Assembly (NCBI GenBank): GCA_965218625.1
Contig: CBDCLG010000016.1
Location: forward strand, 372,001 to 436,000
Reading direction: 5' to 3'
DNA length: 64,000 nucleotides
Source: Bin5 sp965218625
GTDB lineage: Bacteria; Chloroflexota; Anaerolineae; Caldilineales; Caldilineaceae
The notes under the pieces were generated by a model. The model saw only the letters and a list, made by a program, of their open reading frames with translations. It searched no databases and had not been told where the DNA came from. Both the position numbers and the translations under genes were made by a program. The stretch's first letter is position 1. Every line of letters starts with the position of its first letter. Shown in pieces: positions 6,909 to 15,965 of this stretch.

Positions 6909-8669
6909 ATGTCACAGGAAGCAAAGTCTACAATCCCTCATATGCAACGGCGACGGCAGAACCGTAAGAGGGTCATGGCGGCCCTGGCTGTTCTGCTGCT
7001 ATTCCTTTCCGCGTCTAGCTGGCTGGGCTGTGGCGGCAATCCCCCGCCTGGGCCTCCACCTCCTCCGGCTGATCCGGCACAGTGTTCAAACGGAGTCGCA
7101 GTCCCATCTCCAATGGAGAACGAGGGGCTCGTAAAGGACTGCGAAACGCTATTGGCGGCGCGGGACAAACTTGCTGAGCCAGGACGCCTGTATTGGAACG
7201 CCGCCGAATCCATTCTTGATTGGAGGGGTATTTCCATTCAATGTGCTGGCTCTCAGCTGCGAGTGACACGGCTGGAGCTCTTCTACACTCCTCTCAATGG
7301 CACTTTGCCCAAAGAGTTGAGCCGCCTTTCTGAATTGAAGTCCCTGGTAATCAACGAGAGTCGAATGACGGGATCGATTCCTGCCCAACTGGGCCGCCTC
7401 TCCAATCTTGAAAAGCTGGACCTTAGCGAAAACAGGTTGTCAGGAGAGATTCCGAAAGAGATTGGCCAACTCTCAAATCTGAGGGTCTTGAATCTCAGAG
7501 TAAATCGTCTAACTGGAGAAATACCGGAGGATTTGGGCAAGCTTGGTGCGCTGAAACGCCTTGATCTTGAGCAGAACAACTTGACGGGAAGCATACCGCC
7601 GGCACTGGGAAATCTGCCCAATCTGACTTCGCTGAATCTCTGGGGAAGTAGCCTGACGGGAGAGATTCCTTCGGAGTTGGGCAGACTTACCATGCTGCGG
7701 GAGCTGCAGTTGGAGAGCAACAACCTCTCTGGCGAGATACCCAAAGCGTTGGGCCGTCTGTCTAGCCTGGAATCTCTTAACCTCAACGCAAACAGATTGG
7801 CGGGAACCATTCCATCTGAGTTGGGACGCCTCTCTAACTTGGTGGAGTTGAGTCTCAGTGGCAACAGTCTCTCGGGTATGATCCCCATAGAGCTGGGGCA
7901 GCTGTCCAATTTGGAATTGCTGGACTTGAGCAATAATCGCCTTACGGGACACATTCCATCTGAACTGGGACGGCTTTCAAACATGCTGCGATTAGACCTC
8001 AGCGACAATGGTCTTACGGGCAGCATTCCGCCTGAATAGGGAAGCATTTCCACCTCGGTGCGGTCAAATCGCAGCCACATCAACCTGGCGGGAAGCATGC
8101 TTTTGCCTCATCTCTCTATCCCATACTGGTCATACGTGGACCTGTCCAACAATCGGCTGACAGGTGAGATCCCGGCAGAGTTGGGCAGTCTCACGATTAT
8201 GGCGTACCTTTCGCTTTCAGGAAACGAATTGACAGGAGACATCCCAAAGGAGTTGGCCAACCTTTCTTCCGTCAGAGACCTCAACCTATCCTATAACCTC
8301 CTGGCCGGAAACATACCAGCGGATTTGGGAACACTTTCCAATTTGGAGAAGCTGTCCCTTTCAGGAAACGAACTGACTGGAACGATTCCTGGTGACTTCG
8401 GCTCTCTTTCGGCGCTATTGACTCTGCGACTATCCCGCAATCGGCTGACGGGAAGCATTCCAGCCGAGCTGGGGAAACTGGAAAAGCTTTATCTGCTTGA
8501 TCTGCAAAGCAATGCCCTGAGCCTGAAGATTCCGGATGACCTGCCCGCCCTACCCAGTTTGAAGGCTCTACTGCTTGTAGGCAACGAATTGAGAGGTTGC
8601 GTTCCTGTAAGCCCGCCCTTTCTTTTCTACAATGACCTGGTCAGGACCGGGCTACCGTCCTGTGAATAG
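6909..8669 (+). pseudogene. Plant-type LRR lipoprotein gene interrupted by one amber codon
   Basis: One continuous frame of about 586 codons carries leader and lipobox (SASSWLGC), a Pro-rich linker, the CSNGVAV/DCETLL N-cap, about 21 LRR units and the C-terminal cap (GCVPVSPPF...LPSCE). A TAG at 8037-8039 stands where repeats have Leu in 'PPELGSI' (TTG to TAG is a one-base change). After it the frame continues perfectly to 8669. The region just after the stop (about 8043-8130) fits the repeat poorly, so drift may have begun. It makes a 376-residue secreted fragment unless the stop is read through or is a base-call error. Start ATG 6909. Confidence 0.75.
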
Positions 8670-8670
8670 C

Positions 8671-9156
8671 ATGCACCGGGCCTTAACGGTTAAGGTCGGC
8701 AACCCGGCCCCTATGGACCGTTTTTCAAAGGGCGTCACAGCGCCATTTCCTGAAAGAAATGATTGCTTGGTCGCCGACTGTGCTCTACTTCTGGAATCGC
8801 GCGACCCGCTTGCCGGCGGGGCCTCGCTGAACTGGAGCGATGAGGTCCCCATTGGCCTGTGGCAAGGAGTAGAGATAGACTCATCCCTGGAGCAACTGCG
8901 GGTGAGGAGTCTTCGGCTCGTCGACAGAGGGCTGAGCGGCCGGATTCCGTCCATGTTTGCAGGCCTCGACCGCTTGAATACGCTGGGCCTGGCATGGAAT
9001 CAGCTGGAAGGCGACATTCCCGAAGACCTGAAACGATTGGACGGTCTACAGGAAGTGCGGCTAGAAGGCAACCGGCTGAGCGGATGCCTGCCGCAGAATT
9101 GGCGAACGATAGAGGACAGCGACCTGGCCGGGATGGGGTTGCCGTTCTGCGAGTAG
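8671..9156 (+). pseudogene. Detached C-terminal LRR module
   Basis: The frame matches the second half of the neighbouring intact paralogues: a second N-cap (FSKGVTA...DCALLLESRDPLAGG, then W-x-GVEIDS), two LRR units and the cap GCLPQNWRTIEDSDL...PFCE. Here it has no signal peptide, and it is out of frame with the preceding gene, whose TAG ends at 8669. The ATG at 8671 could be reached by coupling, giving a 161-residue cytoplasmic protein. More likely it is the tail of one ancestral gene (6909-9156) split by a frameshift near 8667. 'FSKG' replaces the usual CSNG. Confidence 0.65.
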
Positions 9157-9284
9157 GGTATGCCGGGATCGCAAAGGGGAACCTCTCGACCCGCGACCGT
9201 GTACGGAAGGCAGCCTGGATTTGCGAGGCTATAGCCATGACAGTAGGTGGCGGGCGTTCAATGGCAGCAGAGAGGCAGTGTCAT

Positions 9285-11054
9285 ATGTCAGAGGAATCAA
9301 AGTCTACAGTCGCTCATATGCAGCGGCGACGGCGGAACCGAAATAGGGTCATGGCGGCTGCGGCTGTTCTGCTGCTCTTCCTTACCGCTTCTACCTGGCT
9401 GGGCTGTGGGCCCCCTGCAAAACCCAGGCCGCCAGCAGACCCGTCCCAATGTTCCAACGGCATCGCCGTTCCCGATCCCGCCGAAAATCCCGGGCTTGTG
9501 AAAGATTGCGAGACTCTCCTGGTCATACGAGATCCCTTGGACGGCGAAGGCCGGGGCCTGTACTGGAGTGGCCGGACGCCTATCGACCAATGGGAAGGCG
9601 TCGTTATCGGCAACATTGACGGCACGCGCAGAGTTACGAGACTGAAGCTTGAATACAGTCGATTGTCAGGTGTGTTGCCTGCTGGGCTTAAAGAACTATC
9701 ATATCTGGTCGAACTGGACCTCCTGGGCAACTCTCTGACCGGCGAAATACCTGCAGAGTTGACCCTCCTTTCAAATATGAAAGTATTGAATCTCGAGGTC
9801 AATCGTCTGACGGGCGAAATACCTGCCGCTTTAGGCGAGCTGACCGAATTGAAAATGTTGAATCTCAATGAAAACGTACTGTCGGGAGAGATACCTGCTG
9901 AATTGGGCGCTCTGAGAAACCTGGAGTGGCTGAGTCTCGCTGACAATGAGCTGACGGGGGAGATTCCGGCTGAACTCTTCAAACTTGCCGAACTGGAGGT
10001 GATGGACCTCGGCCGGAACAGACTGACCGGAGAATTGCCGGCCGGGTTGTCCCGCTTGTCCTCGCTGGCAATGTTAGACCTTTCCCTTAACGAGCTCACT
10101 GGAGAGATTCCCGCTGAGCTAGGCCAGCTGGCCAATTTGGAGCAGCTGAATCTCGGATTAAACCGACTAGCCGGCGAGATCCCGGTTGAGTTAATGGGTC
10201 TGACGAAGTTGTGGGTGTTGCAGCTTGACTGGAATGCATTGACAGGGGAAATTCCGCCGGAATTGGGGGAACTTTCCCTGCTGCAGAGGCTGGAACTCCA
10301 GGGAAATGCCTTGACCGGCAAGATCCCCGGGGCACTGGGCAGCCTTGCCAATCTGCGCTTTCTGGACCTTGGCTCAAACGAGCTGTCGGGCGGCATCCCA
10401 CCGGAGTTCTTTAGGCTCTCCAGCCTCGACTTTCTTGACCTTTCCAGTAATCAGCTGTCGGGTGTCATCCACAGTGAGCTAGGCGACCTCCCCTCATTGC
10501 ACGTGCTTTTTCTTTTTCCAGGAAATCGCTTCAGCGGCTGCATTCCCGTGAAACTATTGGAAGAAACGGGCCATCTCATGTCGATGCGGACTCTACCATA
10601 CTGCGATCACATTCAAAAGTGTTCCAATGGCGTCGCCGTCGCCGATCCGGGTAAAAACGCAGATCTGGTCATGGACTGTGCTCTACTCCTGGATGGCCGT
10701 GATACGCTGGCCGGCGAGGCCTCGCTGAACTGGAGCGCGGAGGTCCCCATTGGCCAGTGGCAGGGAGTAGAGATAGACTCATCCCTGGAGCAGCCGCGGG
10801 TGACGAAAATTCGGCTCGTCGACCGAGGGCTGAGCGGCAGGATTCCGTCCTTGTTGGCAGGTCTTGACCGCCTCGATGCGCTTGACCTGGCATGGAACTA
10901 CCTGGAAGGGTATATTCCCAACGACCTGGACCGATTGGAACGACTAAGCGAAGTGCGGCTAGAAGGCAACGAGCTGAGCGGATGTCTGCCGCAGAATTGG
11001 CAGACGATAGAGGACAGCGACCTGACCGAGACAGGGCTGCCCTTCTGTGAATGA
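9285..11054 (+). CDS. Secreted plant-type LRR lipoprotein with two modules
   Basis: 589 residues from ATG 9285, whose leader (MQRRRRNRNRVM..., lipobox TASTWLGC) matches the paralogue starting at 6909. Module 1: CSNGIAV/DCETLL N-cap, about 13 LRR units and a cap-like end (SGCIPVKLLEET...LPYC). Module 2, residues about 445-589: CSNGVAV...DCALLL N-cap, two LRR units and the standard cap ending PFCE. The intergenic DNA upstream is homologous to that before 6909, so the gene arose by tandem duplication with its control region. Its stop overlaps the ATG at 11051 (ATGA), linking it to the next paralogue. Confidence 0.85.
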   Translation: MSEESKSTVAHMQRRRRNRNRVMAAAAVLLLFLTASTWLGCGPPAKPRPPADPSQCSNGIAVPDPAENPGLVKDCETLLVIRDPLDGEGRGLYWSGRTPIDQWEGVVIGNIDGTRRVTRLKLEYSRLSGVLPAGLKELSYLVELDLLGNSLTGEIPAELTLLSNMKVLNLEVNRLTGEIPAALGELTELKMLNLNENVLSGEIPAELGALRNLEWLSLADNELTGEIPAELFKLAELEVMDLGRNRLTGELPAGLSRLSSLAMLDLSLNELTGEIPAELGQLANLEQLNLGLNRLAGEIPVELMGLTKLWVLQLDWNALTGEIPPELGELSLLQRLELQGNALTGKIPGALGSLANLRFLDLGSNELSGGIPPEFFRLSSLDFLDLSSNQLSGVIHSELGDLPSLHVLFLFPGNRFSGCIPVKLLEETGHLMSMRTLPYCDHIQKCSNGVAVADPGKNADLVMDCALLLDGRDTLAGEASLNWSAEVPIGQWQGVEIDSSLEQPRVTKIRLVDRGLSGRIPSLLAGLDRLDALDLAWNYLEGYIPNDLDRLERLSEVRLEGNELSGCLPQNWQTIEDSDLTETGLPFCE

Positions 11055-11176
11055 GGAGTGGAGATAGTAGCTCTTTCAGTGCCTGGTACAACGACGCTCC
11101 ATTTCGGCATGCCCTGCAGCCCCCGGCATGGCTGACGCATGAATCGCCATCAAATGTAGAAAGGGGATTGCCAAAC

Positions 11177-13312
11177 ATGGAATTACGCGACTGGAGAGAA
11201 ATATCTGTGTCTGCAGCGGAGGTGCACACGCCGGGCCAAGCCACCTTTTCTGCTGACCAGCGGGCGAAAATGCGTGAACGCAGTCGCAGAAGGGTTGCTG
11301 CGGCACTGCTTGTTCTTGCGACGATCCTCACCGCTTCGATCTGGCTGGGGTGCAACGGGGGGTATGCGCCTCCGCCACCGGAGCCACTGGTCCCTACGCC
11401 GTTGCCGGCTGACCCGGCCGACTGTTCAAGCGGCGTCACGGTCGAGGGGCCGCTGGCGAATCCCGCGCTGGTGGAAGACTGCGAGACTCTTTTGAGGGCA
11501 AGAGACAGCCTGGTGGGCGAGGGCAGGTATTTGTACTGGAGCGGTGCTCGTTCCATCCTGGACTGGGAAGGTGTCTTTGTCGACACGGAGACAGAGCTGG
11601 CCAGAGTGGTGAGCCTGAACCTATACGCATACGGGCTGGGGGGCAGGGTCCCTGCTGATCTTGGCAATCTCGGCGCATTGCGGGAACTGGTCTTGGGCCG
11701 GAACAGTCTGACGGGGCCCATCCCGACACAGCTGGGAGAATTATCCGAGCTGGAGGTGCTGGACCTCTCCTCCAACGTCCTGACCGGCAACCTGCCCGCT
11801 GAATTGGGCCAACTCACCAATCTTACGTCACTTCTTGTCGAAGAGAACGAACTCAGCGGAGAAATTCCGAAAGAGTTGGGCGGTCTCGCAAATCTGATCT
11901 GGCTGAATCTGGGACAAAACCGGTTGTCTGGCGAAGTTCCGGCCGAGCTTGGCGGGCTTGCCAACCTTCAGGACTTTGACGCCGGCGCCAACCGGCTTAC
12001 GGGGGGAATCCCGCCGGAGTTGGGCAGCCTTTCTCAACTATCTGGCCTCAGACTGGAAGACAACCGATTGACGGGAAGCGTTCCGACTGAGTTGGGCAAT
12101 CTCTCTAGTTTGAAGTGGCTCGGTCTTGCCGGCAATCAGCTTACAGGCGGCATTCCGTCAGAATTGGCACGTCTTTCAAGCCTGCGCCATCTCGGGTTGT
12201 CCTCCAACCAGCTGACAGGCGGCATCCCTGCTGCGCTGGGCAATCTAACCGAACTGGAGTCCCTCCACCTGGAGGTCAACCAGCTGTCGGGAGGCATTCC
12301 GGAAGGGCTGGCCAATCTCAACGGCCTGTACGGGCTGTACCTGCACGAGAACGAACTCTCAGGAGGCATACCTGGCGAGTTGGGCCGTATGGAAAAGCTG
12401 CGACGGCTCTCGGTCTTCTCAAATCGCCTGACGGGAGAGATTCCGGCAGAGTTGGGCAATCTCAGGCAACTGTGGGAGTTGAACCTGGCCGGGAATGAAC
12501 TCACCGGAGTCATTCCGGCGGAGCTGTCTCGCCTTCCCAGCGCAGAGCTGGTCGATCTTTCGAGGAATGACCTGTCGGGGCCCATTCCTCCTGAGCTGGG
12601 TAGACTCGCGAGGCTGCGCCACCTGAGGCTCTCGGGCAACCAGCTAACCGGAGAGATTCCGGCAGAACTGGGTGGTCTCCGCTGGCTCTACGAGTTGCAT
12701 CTATCCGACAACAGGCTGGACGGAGAGATCCGAGCGGACTTGGGCCCCCTGTCGGCCCTGGGCGCGTTGTTCGTTTCCGGCAACCAATTGGGCGGATGCT
12801 TCCCTGAGACTTGGCGTAGAATCAATAGCAATGACCTCTTGGAGGCGGCAGTTCCCTTCTGCGACCGCCTGGCACTCTGTTCCAACGGCGTTGCCGTTGA
12901 GAGTCCGGCGGATAACAGCGGGCTGGTCTCCGACTGCGCCCTGCTTCTGGATATGCGTGACACACTGGAGGGCGAGGGTTCGCTGGACTGGAGCGAAGAT
13001 CTCTCCATCAGCAACTGGCAGGGGATAGTGATCGACTCCTTGGATGAGGCGCCGCGGGTAACCGGGCTCCAGCTCGTCGACAGCGGGCTGACGGGCCAGG
13101 TTCCGGCCGGGCTGGCGGGCCTGGACGGCTTGCAGGCTCTGGATCTGGCATGGAATCAGCTGGGGGGAGAGATCCCGGACAGCCTGGGCCGGCTGGATGG
13201 TTTACGGAAACTGCGTCTTGAAGGGAACCAGCTGTGGGGATGTTTGCCGTCGGCATGGCGTGTACTCCAAGACAGCGATCTGGCCGAGACGGGGCTGCCG
13301 TATTGCCGGTAG
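11177..13312 (+). CDS. Secreted plant-type LRR lipoprotein, largest family member
   Basis: 711 residues from ATG 11177, with AAAGGGGA upstream; alternatives are ATG 11051, overlapping the previous stop, and ATG 11270, just before the leader. The leader ends SIWLGC, followed by a Pro-rich linker, N-cap (CSSGVTV/DCETLL, YWSGARSILDWEGV), about 17 LRR units, a cap (GCFPETWRRINSNDL...PFC) and a second short module (CSNGVAV/DCALLL, two LRRs, GCLPSAWRVL...PYCR). Role as for the other paralogues: extracellular binding, ligand unknown. Last gene of the LRR array. Confidence 0.85.
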   Translation: MELRDWREISVSAAEVHTPGQATFSADQRAKMRERSRRRVAAALLVLATILTASIWLGCNGGYAPPPPEPLVPTPLPADPADCSSGVTVEGPLANPALVEDCETLLRARDSLVGEGRYLYWSGARSILDWEGVFVDTETELARVVSLNLYAYGLGGRVPADLGNLGALRELVLGRNSLTGPIPTQLGELSELEVLDLSSNVLTGNLPAELGQLTNLTSLLVEENELSGEIPKELGGLANLIWLNLGQNRLSGEVPAELGGLANLQDFDAGANRLTGGIPPELGSLSQLSGLRLEDNRLTGSVPTELGNLSSLKWLGLAGNQLTGGIPSELARLSSLRHLGLSSNQLTGGIPAALGNLTELESLHLEVNQLSGGIPEGLANLNGLYGLYLHENELSGGIPGELGRMEKLRRLSVFSNRLTGEIPAELGNLRQLWELNLAGNELTGVIPAELSRLPSAELVDLSRNDLSGPIPPELGRLARLRHLRLSGNQLTGEIPAELGGLRWLYELHLSDNRLDGEIRADLGPLSALGALFVSGNQLGGCFPETWRRINSNDLLEAAVPFCDRLALCSNGVAVESPADNSGLVSDCALLLDMRDTLEGEGSLDWSEDLSISNWQGIVIDSLDEAPRVTGLQLVDSGLTGQVPAGLAGLDGLQALDLAWNQLGGEIPDSLGRLDGLRKLRLEGNQLWGCLPSAWRVLQDSDLAETGLPYCR

Positions 13313-13359
13313 AGTAACCGTGCCTCGGGTCGCCGGTTTCAAAATCGTTTCAAAACGGT

Positions 13360-13380
13360 GCCCTCCCTTTGCGGGAGGGC
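13360..13380 (+). terminator. GC-rich hairpin after LRR array
   Basis: GCCCTCCC, a 5-nt loop, then GGGAGGGC: a perfect 8-bp stem 48 bp after the last LRR gene. It lacks a T-run, so it is a weak terminator candidate. Confidence 0.35.
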
Positions 13381-13405
13381 GCCGCCATCTTCCAGGCAAG
13401 AGCCA

Positions 13406-15568
13406 ATGACAGTCCCATCCGACTACAGCGAACGCGTCTACGCCGGCGTCCTCGGCAAACTGATCGGCGTCTACCTCGGCCGCCCCTTCGAGGGCTGGAC
13501 CTACGAGAGGCTCAGCGAGCGGTTCGGCGAAATCAACTACTACGTCCACGAAGATCTGGACGTCCCCCTTATCGTCACCGACGACGACATCTCGGGCACC
13601 TTCACCTTCCTGCGCGCCCTACCCGACTACGGCAACAGCCGCGCCGTCACGCCCGCGCAGATCGGCCAGAGCTGGCTCAACTACATCATCGAGGAACGCG
13701 CCATCCTCTGGTGGGGGGGCATGGGCAACTCAACCGAACACACCGCATTTCTGCGCCTCAAGGAGGGCATCCCCGCGCCCTGCAGCGGCTCCACCGCCTT
13801 GAACGGCCAAGTGGTCGCCGAGCAGATCGGCGCCCAGATCTTCATCGACGGCTGGGCCATGGTTGCCCCGGGCGACCCGGAGCTCGCGGCCGACCTGGCG
13901 CGCAAGGCCGGCAGCGTCTCCCACGACGGCGTCGCCATCCACGGCGCGCAGGTCCTGGCCGCCATGGAGGCGCAGGCCTTCGTCGAGAGCGACATCAACC
14001 GCCTGATCGACACGGGCCTATCAGTAATCCCCGCCGACTCGCTCATTCGCACACTGGTCGAGCAGATCCGCGAATGGCACGCCGCCAACGGCGACGACTG
14101 GCGCGCCACCCGGCAGAGAATCGCCGCCAACTACGGTTACGACAAGTACGGCGGCAACTGCCACATGGCGCCCAACCACGCCCTCATCATCCACGCGCTC
14201 CTTCACGGGGACGACGACTTCCAGAAGTCGCTGATGATCGTCAACACCAGCGGCTGGGATACCGACTGCAACTCGGGCAACGTTGGCTGCCTGCTCGGCA
14301 TCAAGAACGGCCTGGCCGGCATCGAGAGCGGAGCCGACTTCCGCGGCCCCATCGCTGATCGCCTCTACCTGCCAACAGCCGACGGCGGCCGCGCCGTCAC
14401 CGACGCCGTGAGCGAAAGCATCCGCGTTGCCAACGTGGGCCGGGCGCTGGCGCAGATGCCCGCCCTTGCACCGAAGGACGGCGCCCGCTACCACTTCGAG
14501 CTGCCCGGCTCGGTGCAGGGCTTCATGCCCGACGAGAGCCCGGCCAGCCGCGGGACCTTGAGGCTTGAGAACGTGGCCGGCCACAGCCTGAACGGCAGCC
14601 GCAGCTTGGCGCTCCACTTCAACGGCGTGGCCGCCGGGCGGGTGGCGCGCGCGGCTACACAAACCTTCATCCCCTCCAAGGAGGTTGCCGGCTACTTCGA
14701 GCAACGCGGCTACGCTCTTATCGCCTCGCCTACTCTCTACCCTGGCCAGACGGTTACAGCCGCGCTGCAGGCCGGCGCCGGCAACGAGCGAGCAGTGGTA
14801 GCGGCCCTCTTCCTGCGCCGCTACCGCGCACAGGACGACCGGCTGACCCTGGTCGAAGGACCCGCGCGTTTGCTCGAACCGGGCGCGCACCATACCTTTA
14901 CCTGGCCGCTGGACGGCGCCGGCAACGAGCCGATCGCGGAGATAGGGGTGGCAATCAGCAGCCGCGAGCGCACGCAGGGGACTATCTATCTCGACTACCT
15001 CACCTGGGAGGGTGAACCGAACGCCGCATTCAGCCGCCCGGACGCCCCTCCCGACCGCAGCCGCCCTTCCCCAGCGCCCCAGATGTGGCGCCGCGCCTGG
15101 GTCAATGGCGTCGACAGCTACGACTCGCGCTGGCCGGAGGCGTTCCGCGTCGTGCAGAACCGCGGCCGCGGCCTGCTGATGACCGGCACGCGCGAATGGC
15201 GCGATTACACTGTCCAGTCGGCGGTGACCCTGCACCTCTGCGCGGCTGCTGGCATTGCCGCGCGCGTGCAGGGTATGAGACGCTACTATGCACTGCTTCT
15301 TTGCCGCGACGCCGGGGGAAGCGGAGTTGCCAGGCTTGTACGCGCGCTCGACGGCGATGCGGTCCTCGACGAGGCCCCTTTCGCCTGGGCATTCGGCGAG
15401 ACCCACACCTTTTGGCTGCGCGTCAAGGGCGGTCGCATCCGGGCTGCCATTGACAGTCTCGATGAACCTCTGTTCGATGTCACCGATGACGCGCTCGACG
15501 ACGGCGGGGTCGCGCTCGTTGTCGAAGAGGGCCGTGTGATGAGCGACGAGGTGATCGTTCGGCCTTAG
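13406..15568 (+). CDS. ADP-ribosylglycohydrolase-fold protein with C-terminal jelly-roll region
   Basis: 720 residues from ATG 13406. The N-terminal ~370 residues are a DraG/ADP-ribosylglycohydrolase-type domain, with TDDDISG at about residues 58-64 and SGWDTDCNSGN at about 281-291, the metal-binding Asp motifs of the family (normally TDDT and GxDTD). The C-terminal half has beta-rich segments and, from about residue 560, a LamG/DUF1080-like jelly roll (WRRAWVNG...REWRDYTVQ...RYYALLL...FWLRVKGGRI). DraG enzymes remove ADP-ribose from Arg or nucleotides; fusion to a sugar-binding-like fold suggests a glycan-related or O-glycoside substrate instead. No signal peptide is visible. Substrate unknown. 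Confidence 0.75.
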   Translation: MTVPSDYSERVYAGVLGKLIGVYLGRPFEGWTYERLSERFGEINYYVHEDLDVPLIVTDDDISGTFTFLRALPDYGNSRAVTPAQIGQSWLNYIIEERAILWWGGMGNSTEHTAFLRLKEGIPAPCSGSTALNGQVVAEQIGAQIFIDGWAMVAPGDPELAADLARKAGSVSHDGVAIHGAQVLAAMEAQAFVESDINRLIDTGLSVIPADSLIRTLVEQIREWHAANGDDWRATRQRIAANYGYDKYGGNCHMAPNHALIIHALLHGDDDFQKSLMIVNTSGWDTDCNSGNVGCLLGIKNGLAGIESGADFRGPIADRLYLPTADGGRAVTDAVSESIRVANVGRALAQMPALAPKDGARYHFELPGSVQGFMPDESPASRGTLRLENVAGHSLNGSRSLALHFNGVAAGRVARAATQTFIPSKEVAGYFEQRGYALIASPTLYPGQTVTAALQAGAGNERAVVAALFLRRYRAQDDRLTLVEGPARLLEPGAHHTFTWPLDGAGNEPIAEIGVAISSRERTQGTIYLDYLTWEGEPNAAFSRPDAPPDRSRPSPAPQMWRRAWVNGVDSYDSRWPEAFRVVQNRGRGLLMTGTREWRDYTVQSAVTLHLCAAAGIAARVQGMRRYYALLLCRDAGGSGVARLVRALDGDAVLDEAPFAWAFGETHTFWLRVKGGRIRAAIDSLDEPLFDVTDDALDDGGVALVVEEGRVMSDEVIVRP

Positions 15569-15577
15569 CCGGCGGGC

Positions 15578-15892
15578 CAGGGCGAACGCGTCTAAATCTG
15601 GACACCAGAAAGTCCCACGAAGGGCGCCCACAAGGGGCGCCCCTACCAATTGTCAATCGTTATCGGCTGGAAAACCGATTTCCAGAAGGGCGCCCACAAG
15701 GGGCGCCCCTACCAATTGTCAATCGTTATCGGCTGGAAAACCGATTTCCAGAAGGGCGCCCACAAGGGGCGCCCCTACCAATTGTCAATCGTTATCGGCT
15801 GAAAGACCGAGCTCCAGAAGGGCGCCCACAAGGGGCGCCCCTACCAATTGTCAATCGTTATCGGCTGAAAGACCGAGCTCCAGAAGGGCGCC
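15578..15892. mobile_element. MITE family A, copy 1 (right end lost)
   Basis: The left terminal repeat (CAGGGCGAACGCGTCTAAAT) matches the left ends of the copies at 26512 and 37268. The interior is an expanded array of 66-bp hairpin units. The characteristic right end (GATGCAATCGCC...) is missing; the array stops within a unit at 15892 next to unrelated sequence. It starts 9 bp after the upstream stop codon. Confidence 0.65.
15619..15892. repeat. 66-bp tandem repeat array (4 units plus partial)
   Basis: Units begin at 15619, 15685, 15751 and 15817, with a 10-bp partial at 15883. Each contains the hairpin GGGCGCCC-ACAA-GGGGCGCCCC followed by CTACCAATTGTCAATCG. Units 1-2 and units 3-4 differ at the same few positions (GGAAAACCGATTT versus GAAAGACCGAGCT), implying recent pairwise amplification. 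There are no spacers, so this is not a CRISPR array. Confidence 0.85.
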
Positions 15893-15965
15893 AACCGGTT
15901 GAAATGGTGGATCGACTGTGCGATAATGGGTCGGAAATCCGCCTCTTCTGTGCCTGTTGACCGCC

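Noticed and set aside
8037..8039. TAG recoding in this organism
   Set aside because: TAG is used as a normal stop by other genes here (for example the panA, dnaB and adjacent LRR genes), so a changed code is unlikely.
14021..15649. 542-codon minus-strand frame
   Set aside because: Antisense to the ADP-ribosylglycohydrolase gene, which has clear motifs; the frame is open because of high GC at third codon positions.
15619..15892. Possible CRISPR array
   Set aside because: The 66-bp units are contiguous with no spacers between them, and the same unit occurs inside MITE copies elsewhere; there are no cas genes.
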